Source of the DNA: a bacterium | GTDB taxonomy: Bacteria > Armatimonadota > UBA5829 | DNA length: 64,000 nt | Assembly (NCBI GenBank): GCA_021371935.1 | Contig: JAJFVF010000002.1 | Span: 372,001-436,000 of the forward strand | Reading direction: 5' to 3' | Shown: positions 16,701 through 25,079 of the stretch, one piece after another | Position numbering within the stretch: the first letter of the stretch is position 1 | Layout: the number at the start of each line of letters is the position of its first letter | Translations under genes and position numbers: made by a program | Notes under the pieces: generated by a model | The model's input: only the letters and a program-made list of their open reading frames with translations | What the model was told of the DNA's origin: nothing | The model's database searches: none

Positions 16701-17680
16701 CGGCCTATCTTTCTATAGAGACGTGCGATTATTTCTTCAATCGGCGGGTTTTCTATAAACAAGTCCTGCACAGCATGCTTGCCTGCAATCCTGCATATAA
16801 GCTCCGCAGGCGAAATTCGATCAGGATAAAACCGCATATGGACTCTGCTGCCTTCCCGACTGATAACTTCGGCGTCTGGGTCGCTGATCTGGCTGTTTTC
16901 ATCAACAAGATCCACAATAAGTCTGCGTTCAGTGCTGACGCTGATGCGCAAATCATCAAGCGTGCCGTCAGAAAGGATGCGTCCGCCGCCTATTACGATT
17001 ATCCGACTGCACAAGGCTTCAATATCATCCATGTCATGTGTCGTGAGGATTACGGTGGTTCCTTTTTGATGGTTCAGCCGTTTTATGAAATCTCGAACCG
17101 CGAGTTTTGAGACCGCATCCAGACCGATTGTAGGTTCATCCAGAAAGAGAATTGAAGGTGAGTGAATGAGCGCTGCAGCAAGATCACATCTCATTCTTTG
17201 ACCCAGACTGAGCTGACGGACGGGCGTATCTACCAGATTTGCCAGACCAAGAATCTCAACGAGTTCGTTTCTTGTTTGCAGATATTCTTTATTCGAGACC
17301 CGGTAGATATCTTTGAGCAGATCAAAAGACTCGATTACGGGTAAATCCCACCAAAGCTGTGTGCGTTGTCCGAACACAACACCTATATCGCGTACATGTG
17401 CCACACGCTGTTTCCAGGGGACTCTACCAAGTATCTCACACATTCCCGAGTCGGGAACCAGAATTCCCGAAATCACTTTTACGGTAGTCGATTTACCTGC
17501 GCCGTTTGGACCGACATAACCAACCAGTTCACCCGGTTCAATTTGGAACGAGATGCCATCGAGGGCGTGCACGGTTTGATAATTGCGCCGTACCAGTCCT
17601 TTGAATGCTCCCCACGTGCCCGAGGTTCGTTGGGCGACACGAAACGTTTTGACGATATTATCGGCAATAATCTGTGGCAT
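16697..17680 (-). CDS. ABC exporter ATP-binding protein
   Basis: 327 residues. Walker A GPNGAGKS at 57-64, Q-loop near 105 ('VFGQRTQLWWDLP'), signature LSLGQ at 157-161 (the common LSGGQ with Leu), Walker B ILFLDEP at 177-183 and an H-loop His after 'VILTTHD'. A C-terminal regulatory region follows. The 'GQRTQLWWDLP' Q-loop is characteristic of ATPases that work with DUF990-type permeases. It is the first gene of the operon and powers the two permeases behind it. Upstream 17681-17773 holds no clear promoter or hairpin. Confidence 0.9.
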   Translation of the reverse strand: MPQIIADNIVKTFRVAQRTSGTWGAFKGLVRRNYQTVHALDGISFQIEPGELVGYVGPNGAGKSTTVKVISGILVPDSGMCEILGRVPWKQRVAHVRDIGVVFGQRTQLWWDLPVIESFDLLKDIYRVSNKEYLQTRNELVEILGLANLVDTPVRQLSLGQRMRCDLAAALIHSPSILFLDEPTIGLDAVSKLAVRDFIKRLNHQKGTTVILTTHDMDDIEALCSRIIVIGGGRILSDGTLDDLRISVSTERRLIVDLVDENSQISDPDAEVISREGSRVHMRFYPDRISPAELICRIAGKHAVQDLFIENPPIEEIIARLYRKIGR

Positions 17681-17773
17681 TGGACATACCCGATGTAAAG
17701 TAGAAGTAGAGACGAAGCTACAACTTCGACCAGCGCATCAGATATTCCTTCGTAGACGTGCGATTTTTACTCG

Positions 17774-19786
17774 TTATTTATATGTCGGAATAATAATGCC
17801 ACGCAGGATCACATTCTGAGCGAACATAAACACTACCATAGTCGGAATGGCTGCGATTACCAGGGAAGCCATTACCATCGGCATCGTATGTTTTTGTTGG
17901 AATTCATAGATGAAGACCATAAGTGTCCACATCTTGGGGTCCTGACAGACCAGGAATGCGTGCATAAAGGCTCCATATGCCGCTCCGAACGCACCAAGCG
18001 CAATGACAGCCAGTATGGGTTTGCAAAGCGGCAGGGTAATGCTCCAGAACATACGCATTTCCCCCGCTCCATCTATCAAACCGGCTTCATACACTTCGGG
18101 GGGCAGGCTGTCAAAGAACCCCTTGAGCAGGAAGATACCATATCCATTGGCAAGTCCCGGCAGCACAAGTGCCCAGTATGAGTTCATCAGACTTGCGGAT
18201 ATGTTGAAATGGAGGGCGGACGCGACATGTGGCAGCACCCAACCCGCAAGCACTCCTGTGACAACCAGTGCAAGCGTTGCGCTCAGCATCAACGGCATTT
18301 TGGAGCCGAACTTCTTTTGGAACAAAATAAACCCTAGTGTACAGGCTGCTACCACAAGCAATCCACCGAGAGGGAAGCTTTTTACCATCAGGAAACTTGG
18401 GATCATCAGCACTTCCGCTGGGAATGCCATCGTGGCAAGCAGAAATACCAATATATGATAAGTCTCCTTAAGCCTGAAGCGCGACATTGCATATGCTGCA
18501 AGTGGGTTCACGGTGAGCGTTGTGCCTATGGTGAGCAAGATATAGATCACTGTGACCCAGAGAGCATGACCGTGAAGCGCGATATAGTTGATGACGGTGG
18601 CGAAGTTATAAACCATATACTGCCGCCGGATTGAGTCTTTATGCGACAGGAAATAATCATAATGCAGGACAGCATATGGTATTCTGACGGTTTCAAATGA
18701 AGAATAGCTGGTGCCGTATGCTTGGTTTACATCCTCTATATTAGCGTATTTGTGCTTCAAGTATTGCCGCCAACTGTCTTCGGGTCTCATCAGCGATATC
18801 GCGCCCAGAGGGCAATTGGTTTGTATGAATCGGTTCCATAGAGCCGCATCGGTTTCTGTGATGGGTTCCGTATCTGTGAGCCGGGTGGAAATAGGTTTAT
18901 TGTTTTGAGCGAGATATGCTTTCCAAGCGGGAGTAGCCTTCGCCATATCGAGCCTTATATATTTTGCCCATGCAGACTGGGTTAGGAAGTCATGTTTGAT
19001 ATCAGGTCCCAGTTTTCCTGTAATAAGATCATCGTAGGTGATTTTTGAAAGTATAGGGTGGCCATTCGCGTCTCTTGGGATTGACTTCAGAGTCGTTGGT
19101 ATATTGGCAGTGCTTAAAAATTTGTATAGAACAGTGTCCGCATCAAAAAGCGCGGTGCATTCAGGACTGCGCGTCTCGATGAACTTGCGCCAATCCTTTG
19201 ATCGATTGCTGCCGTCCGGCTTACGATGGTCTGACTGAGTTGGAATTCCAAAGTCCTCCCAAGTCTGCGCAGTATCGGTATAGGCCTTATTTGCCGCCGA
19301 AACGGTGTGATATTTGGTTTTTAGCCATTTGAAATATACAGCTTGCAATGCAAACGGGCTGTCACTAACAGTGGTGTCCAGGAAGAGCGGCTGTTTGAAT
19401 TCAGCGGGACAGACGTTTGCTATGAAGTCACGTGCATCCGAAGCGGCAGCTTTGCGATGGCTGGCTGGCACTTTTTGCAATTGACCAAAATCAGATGCCT
19501 GTATATCGCGGACTGTAAACCAGTTGTCTTTGTCGAACCATACGCTCAGCGATTCAATCGGCGCGGCATCAAAAATATACTTCTTAAACAGGATAGAATC
19601 GTTTGTCCAGTATGCAGGAATTGGATTAAACTCCACTGAATCGGATTTGCCGCTCGTTGCCATACATACCATCAGCAAAAACGGGTAGACCATTGTCACA
19701 GCGCCGACCATCAGCAGGAGATACATTGCCAAAAACATTAATCTGACCTTAAGGGACTTGCGTCCAACCACACTTACCAGAGACAT
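17774..19786 (-). CDS. MalG-type sugar ABC permease with a very large insertion
   Basis: 670 residues, more than twice the usual 270-300. TM1 lies at about 15-42. An insertion of around 300 residues (about 60-390) then precedes the standard permease core; by topology it lies outside the membrane. It holds two copies of a motif: residues 150-181 ('FKWLKTKYHTV...NKAY') and 339-370 ('RQYLKHKYANI...NQAYGTSYSSF'), reminiscent of a stretch found in GH42-type enzymes. A second insertion (about 472-533) adds about two membrane segments before 'NSYWALVLPGLANGYG'. The EAA loop 'YEAGLIDGAGEMRMFWSITLP' region begins near 566. It partners the fused gene 10 bases upstream. No ATPase is encoded nearby, so a shared MsmX/UgpC-type ATPase elsewhere is likely. 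Confidence 0.85.
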   Translation of the reverse strand: MSLVSVVGRKSLKVRLMFLAMYLLLMVGAVTMVYPFLLMVCMATSGKSDSVEFNPIPAYWTNDSILFKKYIFDAAPIESLSVWFDKDNWFTVRDIQASDFGQLQKVPASHRKAAASDARDFIANVCPAEFKQPLFLDTTVSDSPFALQAVYFKWLKTKYHTVSAANKAYTDTAQTWEDFGIPTQSDHRKPDGSNRSKDWRKFIETRSPECTALFDADTVLYKFLSTANIPTTLKSIPRDANGHPILSKITYDDLITGKLGPDIKHDFLTQSAWAKYIRLDMAKATPAWKAYLAQNNKPISTRLTDTEPITETDAALWNRFIQTNCPLGAISLMRPEDSWRQYLKHKYANIEDVNQAYGTSYSSFETVRIPYAVLHYDYFLSHKDSIRRQYMVYNFATVINYIALHGHALWVTVIYILLTIGTTLTVNPLAAYAMSRFRLKETYHILVFLLATMAFPAEVLMIPSFLMVKSFPLGGLLVVAACTLGFILFQKKFGSKMPLMLSATLALVVTGVLAGWVLPHVASALHFNISASLMNSYWALVLPGLANGYGIFLLKGFFDSLPPEVYEAGLIDGAGEMRMFWSITLPLCKPILAVIALGAFGAAYGAFMHAFLVCQDPKMWTLMVFIYEFQQKHTMPMVMASLVIAAIPTMVVFMFAQNVILRGIIIPTYK

Positions 19787-19796
19787 ATATTTTGCC

Positions 19797-22700
19797 TTAC
19801 CCCTTCGCGCCTTTTGCTTCTTGTTCGACAGATGTGTTTCGGAATTGGATTTTGTTAAGAATCTGAAGCTGCTTCAGCGTAAACCCGAGCAGTATCGCGC
19901 CCATAATCCAGGCCATGGCCGTAGACAAGCCAAAGTTGAGGAACATGAATGCGTTATACCAGATATACAGGCCGGTTGTCATAGTCACATCCTGCGGTCC
20001 GCCGCCGGTCATCAAGAAGATGTTGGTAGACTCCTTGAATCCTCCCACGACCGCTCCCACGAGGTTGATGATGATAAGAGCCTGCAGGTTCGGATACATG
20101 ACATTTATGACTTTCTGCCAGAAACCCGCTCCATCCAGGTCTGCTGCTTCATACTGTTCTTCCGGTATACCTTTCATTGCGGCAAGGTATATCAGACACC
20201 CGGGACCTGTTCCTGCCCATATGACCGGGATCACCAGCCACAGCATAGCCAGGCTCGGGTCTCTCAGGAACGACTGTATACTGAAATTGAATTTGCTGCC
20301 GAAAGCCGTAGAAACGGCGTGCAGTCCACCCGTAAAAAGGAGACTGCCCAGGTAGCCGACAATGATGACACCCAGCGTGCCCCCCAGCACACCAGCCAAC
20401 CATCTTTCCCGTTTTGAGTTTGTTGTGGCTGTAGACTGCAAGAGTAGTGAAATAGTAATCATTATGCCGATTGCAAGCACGGCGAGTTTAATAAATATTG
20501 CGAGCGGACCTGGCAGTGTGTTAAACCAAAGGATAAGGCTGTTGATGATGCCATATTCCGTAGGATCATAGATCAGCCATTTCCAGAGGAAGAGTGTGAC
20601 CACTCCGGTCGTCACAGCGGGCAGATAAAATATAGTGCGGAACAACACCTTGCCTTTTGGTATTTCGGTAAGCAGTATTGCAAGTCCGATTGGCGCCAAA
20701 AAGCCCAATCCGACAAGCATCACCATATACTGGAATGTCTGCAGTAGGTATTGCCAGAACTTGGGCTCGCTTGCAGCTTCGATAAAGTTTCTCAGACCGA
20801 CAAAACTGGACCCGCCCAGTATTTTATAGTCCTGGAATGCCATTATCATTCCCCGCATAAGCGGATAATATGCCCAGATAAGTATTGTGCCGACAGCGGG
20901 TATCAGGAAAAGCCATGCGTAAAGCCGTTTGCGCTCTTTGTTTCCGCCCACACCAAAGCCTTCATTGTCATTGACCTTGGCCTGACTGCTCATTGCAAGT
21001 TTGACGACTTTATTGGCAGCCCACACTAGCGCAAGGGCCATTATCGCAAAGATGCCCCAACCGATCCTCGACCGGCGCTTGACCTCTGAATCCGGCATTT
21101 TGCCTAATATCATGGTGTTTACATTGCGTACAGACTCATCCATGATTTTCTGGGGATCGTATTTGAACTTGCCTGTATTTGGATCGGGCGTGTCGTTTAT
21201 GAGTGTCTCGATCGGCATGTTCAGCTCTCGCGTTTGAACATTGGTCCAGCCGGGGCAGTATGGCTCGACTCTGCCGTTTGTCTCGATATCTTTCCAGAGC
21301 TGTCGCATAGTTGCCGGTTGACGAGCAAGCAGGTCTGTGTATCCGATTTCTTTTAGGATGGAGGGACGTACATACTCACCCATGCCATAGCCGATCAGCG
21401 TTTGGGCTATAATGCGCTGCGCTTCGGAACCTGTGCAAAACTCAATGTATTTCCATGCGGCATCCCTGATAGCGTTGACATTGCGCCTGCCTAGTTTGTC
21501 TTCCGCTTTGATCCCCGCGCTTATAGCCAGATAATCGCCCGCAACGTATGCCACATGCTTCTCATTTTTATAAGAAGGGATAGGCGCAACAAAGAATTTG
21601 TATTGATCGAGAACATCAGCGTCACTGAGAGTGGATATTTCCATCGCATAAGAGACATTCACTCCTCCGAGCCTGCCGGACTGATTGTCTTTTGCCTGAG
21701 TGACACCCCAATAGATGCGTTTACGGACAGCCTGGTCTTTGAGGTCAAATACTTTGCCGGTCTGTGGGTCTATAGCTTTGCCAGATTTGAACATCGCCGG
21801 CGTAATATCAAACTCATGATCGCCATTGCGCATCCATGGCTGATGGATCAGCTTTCTGTAGAAATAGAATGCTCGCATGGCTTTTGGTTCGTTTGTAACC
21901 ATTCGCCATTCAAGATCATATGCCGAATAACCTGTCGGCACACCCAGTTTACGAAGGGTTTCATCGGCGTTTTGCAGTCTTGGATAGTATGTTGCCGCAT
22001 CCGATATTGTTATATTCAAATGGTTGTAGTCAGCCATAGGTGGAGGCGTAGGTATAAGGGAATCATTTTTGCGATAGTATGAGCGCACCACTTCCCCGCC
22101 GCCAGACCATACATAGTCAATAAAGTGCCATCCTGCAGAAAACCCTGTGAGCATTGAAAGCCCATATTGCCTGCGGTCTCCTGGTTTGGAGTCAGGTTCT
22201 TTTCTCGGATCGATTGTCATATGGCGCGCATATCTATAGAGTTCATCCCAGTCTTTTGGAGCGCGGCCTGCCAGTGCCCCTCTGGCAAAACAGGCTTTGT
22301 CACACTTGAGCGCAAGAGCATAAAACGATTGCGGGATGGCAATTACCGATTTGCCGTCAATGGCCGGTTCCCAGGCGGCACTCGGGGCAGCAATACCGGT
22401 AAAATTTTTGCCTGTGCTTTTGCGATATCTTGTGAGGTAATCGTTCAATGGATAGCAGAATTTCTGCTGACGATAGGCTGGGATTTTACGCACATATGGG
22501 GTCAGTACATCTGGTGCAACTCCACCTGCCATGGCAAGGAACTCATTACTTTCATATGCAGGGCCTTCTTGAACCGCTAGAGGCGAAAGCACTTTTACTC
22601 TGATTTCCGGGTGTTTGCGGCAAAACTCTTCAAACACTCTGCGTCTCGCCACGAAACGAGGGTCGGCAATAGACTTGTCTGGAACGTTCCACAGTCGTAG

Positions 22701-22817
22701 TTCCACCTTTTCACGTGCAAAAACAGCAGGCAGCGATACAACAAAAGTTGTGATGAACAGCAATGTGGAGAATATAAATTTCAGAGAGGCTGCTTTCCAG
22801 AACTTAAGACTGATCAT
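19797..22817 (-). CDS. Solute-binding protein fused to MalF-type permease
   Basis: 1006 residues. A signal-like hydrophobic segment (about 13-34) leads into a family-1 solute-binding domain (about 36-560, with 'VELRLWNVPD', 'MAGGVAPDVLTPY' and 'AAWKYIEFCTGSEAQR'). A membrane segment (about 586-603) and basic linker connect it to a MalF-type permease (about 630-985), with an extra membrane pair near 765-835 and an EAA loop 'YEAADLDGAGFWQ' at about 905. Normally these are two proteins; here the sugar receptor is tethered to its channel. It is translated first, 10 bases before the MalG partner. The weak ribosome binding site (GGGATA) suggests modest expression. The substrate is probably an oligosaccharide (inference from family). 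Confidence 0.87.
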   Translation of the reverse strand: MISLKFWKAASLKFIFSTLLFITTFVVSLPAVFAREKVELRLWNVPDKSIADPRFVARRRVFEEFCRKHPEIRVKVLSPLAVQEGPAYESNEFLAMAGGVAPDVLTPYVRKIPAYRQQKFCYPLNDYLTRYRKSTGKNFTGIAAPSAAWEPAIDGKSVIAIPQSFYALALKCDKACFARGALAGRAPKDWDELYRYARHMTIDPRKEPDSKPGDRRQYGLSMLTGFSAGWHFIDYVWSGGGEVVRSYYRKNDSLIPTPPPMADYNHLNITISDAATYYPRLQNADETLRKLGVPTGYSAYDLEWRMVTNEPKAMRAFYFYRKLIHQPWMRNGDHEFDITPAMFKSGKAIDPQTGKVFDLKDQAVRKRIYWGVTQAKDNQSGRLGGVNVSYAMEISTLSDADVLDQYKFFVAPIPSYKNEKHVAYVAGDYLAISAGIKAEDKLGRRNVNAIRDAAWKYIEFCTGSEAQRIIAQTLIGYGMGEYVRPSILKEIGYTDLLARQPATMRQLWKDIETNGRVEPYCPGWTNVQTRELNMPIETLINDTPDPNTGKFKYDPQKIMDESVRNVNTMILGKMPDSEVKRRSRIGWGIFAIMALALVWAANKVVKLAMSSQAKVNDNEGFGVGGNKERKRLYAWLFLIPAVGTILIWAYYPLMRGMIMAFQDYKILGGSSFVGLRNFIEAASEPKFWQYLLQTFQYMVMLVGLGFLAPIGLAILLTEIPKGKVLFRTIFYLPAVTTGVVTLFLWKWLIYDPTEYGIINSLILWFNTLPGPLAIFIKLAVLAIGIMITISLLLQSTATTNSKRERWLAGVLGGTLGVIIVGYLGSLLFTGGLHAVSTAFGSKFNFSIQSFLRDPSLAMLWLVIPVIWAGTGPGCLIYLAAMKGIPEEQYEAADLDGAGFWQKVINVMYPNLQALIIINLVGAVVGGFKESTNIFLMTGGGPQDVTMTTGLYIWYNAFMFLNFGLSTAMAWIMGAILLGFTLKQLQILNKIQFRNTSVEQEAKGAKG

Positions 22818-22991
22818 TACTGGTAAATATCCCTTATTTGTAATTGTATAATTTGTTTACTTGAGTATATCATAACTCAGCTCATCAGCAAAATTACAAG
22901 TCCGTTGTAAAGATAAGCTACATTAGAATGTTAATGCGTTGGTTGTGCAAAATATAGGGTATCAACACTTATCAAAATAAAAGGTGCACAA

Positions 22992-23393
22992 GTGGAACGT
23001 GAAGGCTGGACAGGTATGAGAAAAATGTCGGAGGCTTGCTGGGCGCAGGCGCGTGCCAATTATGCAGCAGCCGTAACGCTTCTGGATGCTGGGGTTTATT
23101 TTGCCAGTGTGTTTTTTGCGCAGCAGGCTGCCGAGCAGGCTCTAAGGGCTGCCACAATTCAGCAGGAACAGAAAATTCCACGTGGTCATAATCTGATACA
23201 GATGTGCAATGGACTCGAAGCGCCACTGGAGGTTATGAATGCAGCCGCTGAACTGAACCCCGAGTTTCTTGCCACTCGCAGTCCTGAAGCAGTCTCAGGC
23301 GTGCCTTCTCAAAACTATGATCGCAAATCCGCACGTCTTCACCTACGCTGTGCTCAGACAATAGTTGACTGGATCAAAGAGTCGATGTATTGA
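22992..23393 (+). CDS. HEPN-domain protein
   Basis: 133 residues from the GTG at 22992, supported by AAGGTG five bases upstream; ATGs at 23016 and 23025 are alternatives. The sequence matches the HEPN family (PF05168-like): 'FFAQQAAEQALRAA' followed by 'PRGHNLIQM', then a helix with 'DRKSARLHLRC'. HEPN proteins often pair with a minimal nucleotidyltransferase as toxin-antitoxin or act as RNases using R-x4-6-H; an R-x5-H is present (RKSARLH), but no nucleotidyltransferase gene is adjacent. It sits alone between two minus-strand operons. Function unknown. Confidence 0.75.
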   Translation: MEREGWTGMRKMSEACWAQARANYAAAVTLLDAGVYFASVFFAQQAAEQALRAATIQQEQKIPRGHNLIQMCNGLEAPLEVMNAAAELNPEFLATRSPEAVSGVPSQNYDRKSARLHLRCAQTIVDWIKESMY

Positions 23394-23447
23394 CTGTGTA
23401 TTAGCGAATATTACATACCTAGTCGGATATCTCCGCAGCATGTAAAG

Positions 23448-24179
23448 CTAAACCTCCTTATTAACAAGGTACTTCACGACCATCTTTATGATATATGGAA
23501 AAGTTTGCAGCAGGATTTTGCAATCGAGAAGCAACGACCAATGGCTGACATACCATGCCTCCATTCGTACTCGTTCAGGATAATCCGTATCTTCAGTTCT
23601 ATGAATTTGCCACCAGCCGGTCATGCCGGGTTGCACCGACAGGATCAATTCTCTCGAATCACCGTATATCAAAGTTTCCTCATATAACACGGGTCTAGGT
23701 CCAACAAGGCTCATATCACCAAGTATGACATTGATTAGCTGTGGAAGTTCATCAATGCATGTTATTCTAAGCAGTTTTCCAATCGGAGTTACGCGCGGGT
23801 CATCGGCCAGTTTGAAACTAGACTTATAGTGCTCTCGCATTCGCTCATCTCTACGTATTACCTCTTCGGCTCCAACTTCCATTGATCTTAGCTTTAGAAC
23901 AGTAATCAGCTTTCCATTACGGCCTATTCGCTGCTGGCGGAAAAGCGCTGGCCCACCGTCACGTCTTATGACAAGGGATAAGATGAAAATCAATGGGGCA
24001 GTAATAAATAGAAAAAGAATCGCTACTAAAAGATCAGCCCAGCGCTTTGCTGTAGAGCTAGCCTGCAGTTCTTTATGAAGCATTGAAGTGGGTGCTGTAT
24101 CAATGGAACTGAGATCGACTTCATAAGAAGACACTCTGCACTCGGCATCTATATCCTGATCAATGACTTTATTCATCAT
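23448..24179 (-). CDS. Undecaprenyl-phosphate sugar-phosphate transferase
   Basis: 243 residues from the ATG at 24179, chosen because GGAG stands 6 bases upstream; a GTG at 24206 would extend it by 9 residues. One membrane segment (about 45-70) is followed by the cytoplasmic PGT domain of the WcaJ/PglC bacterial sugar transferase family: 'FRQQRIGRNGK', 'VLKLRSM', 'DDPRVTPIGKLLR', 'IDELPQLINVILGDMSLVGP' and 'QPGMTGWWQIH'. The Asp-Glu pair in IDELPQ is catalytic in this family. It lacks the N-terminal multi-TM part of long WbaP-type enzymes. It loads the first sugar phosphate onto the lipid carrier and is the last gene of the exopolysaccharide operon. Confidence 0.92.
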   Translation of the reverse strand: MMNKVIDQDIDAECRVSSYEVDLSSIDTAPTSMLHKELQASSTAKRWADLLVAILFLFITAPLIFILSLVIRRDGGPALFRQQRIGRNGKLITVLKLRSMEVGAEEVIRRDERMREHYKSSFKLADDPRVTPIGKLLRITCIDELPQLINVILGDMSLVGPRPVLYEETLIYGDSRELILSVQPGMTGWWQIHRTEDTDYPERVRMEAWYVSHWSLLLDCKILLQTFPYIIKMVVKYLVNKEV

Positions 24180-24215
24180 CAAAATCTCCATTCCAGTTCC
24201 TGGCACCGACCAATA

Positions 24216-25079
24216 CTACCTGCCTATCATGCGGACTCTATCACTGACAATTCCTTTGCCATCGTATCTGATCCTTAATCCACGAATTCTACCAACGCCT
24301 TGAATGTCTTTGCTTGTGGACAATCCTTCAACCTCAACTCTGGTACCATCTCTGGTTGGGAAATGAACACTCGGATCAAATACATCAGTGCCTCTCATGA
24401 TCCTTACACCCTTATAGCCATTATCGTTGGGCACTCCGCTTCCATCGTCCAGAAAAAACCATTCAGACTCTCCATTCTTACCATAGCCACTGGATATGCC
24501 TTTGACTTTTATAAGCATACTATCAGTATTCCGTCCCACAGCGTTTACTGTACCGGGAGTGTTGCCATCTTTAGCACCACCACATTCCCTCACACTCACA
24601 CTAATCGCTTCCGGTATATCCTGAGGATTACCCGGCGAATACTTCGGAACGGCAGCCAGCCGAAATACTCGTCCTGCGTACCAAACTGATTCCAGTCTAC
24701 CTTTCATATAAACGATCTTGTCACCCTCAGCTAATGGATCAGGCAAAAACATGCCATGATTTGTCTCGACCCATAAACCTGCACTTGCATCACGAGCTTC
24801 AATTGAAAACCACGATGCCTTCGTCTTCAGGTTTTTTTCAATCCTTATGAACGTTACCACTGGCTCATTGCCACTGCACGGTCTGAATATTATTTCTCCG
24901 TCTTTAGCTTGTTTAATTTCTGCAAGGGTGGAATATATGCGCACTGAATGAGAGCTGTCATTAGTATTTGTCGATGGTGAAGCTGCAGATATTCGATCAA
25001 TACCGCCCCTGCAGATGACAATAATTGCGATCAACAGTGATATCCATAATAAGCCTCGCTCATAAATCATGCTTTTCAT
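24216..25079 (-). CDS. Exported OB-fold-like protein in the EPS operon
   Basis: 287 residues. A hydrophobic segment (about 10-30) acts as signal peptide or anchor. Two OB-fold-like units follow: about 45-135 ('IKQAKDGEIIFRP', 'GRLESVWYAGRVF') and 165-285, the second with 'FFLDDGSGV' and 'GVRIMRG', the same pattern as in the proteins at 1-723 and at the C-terminus of 41091-48290. Its ATG overlaps the stop of the polymerase-like gene by 4 bases. It could bind a nascent surface glycan or a partner in the export machinery; there is no direct evidence. Confidence 0.75.
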   Translation of the reverse strand: MKSMIYERGLLWISLLIAIIVICRGGIDRISAASPSTNTNDSSHSVRIYSTLAEIKQAKDGEIIFRPCSGNEPVVTFIRIEKNLKTKASWFSIEARDASAGLWVETNHGMFLPDPLAEGDKIVYMKGRLESVWYAGRVFRLAAVPKYSPGNPQDIPEAISVSVRECGGAKDGNTPGTVNAVGRNTDSMLIKVKGISSGYGKNGESEWFFLDDGSGVPNDNGYKGVRIMRGTDVFDPSVHFPTRDGTRVEVEGLSTSKDIQGVGRIRGLRIRYDGKGIVSDRVRMIGR

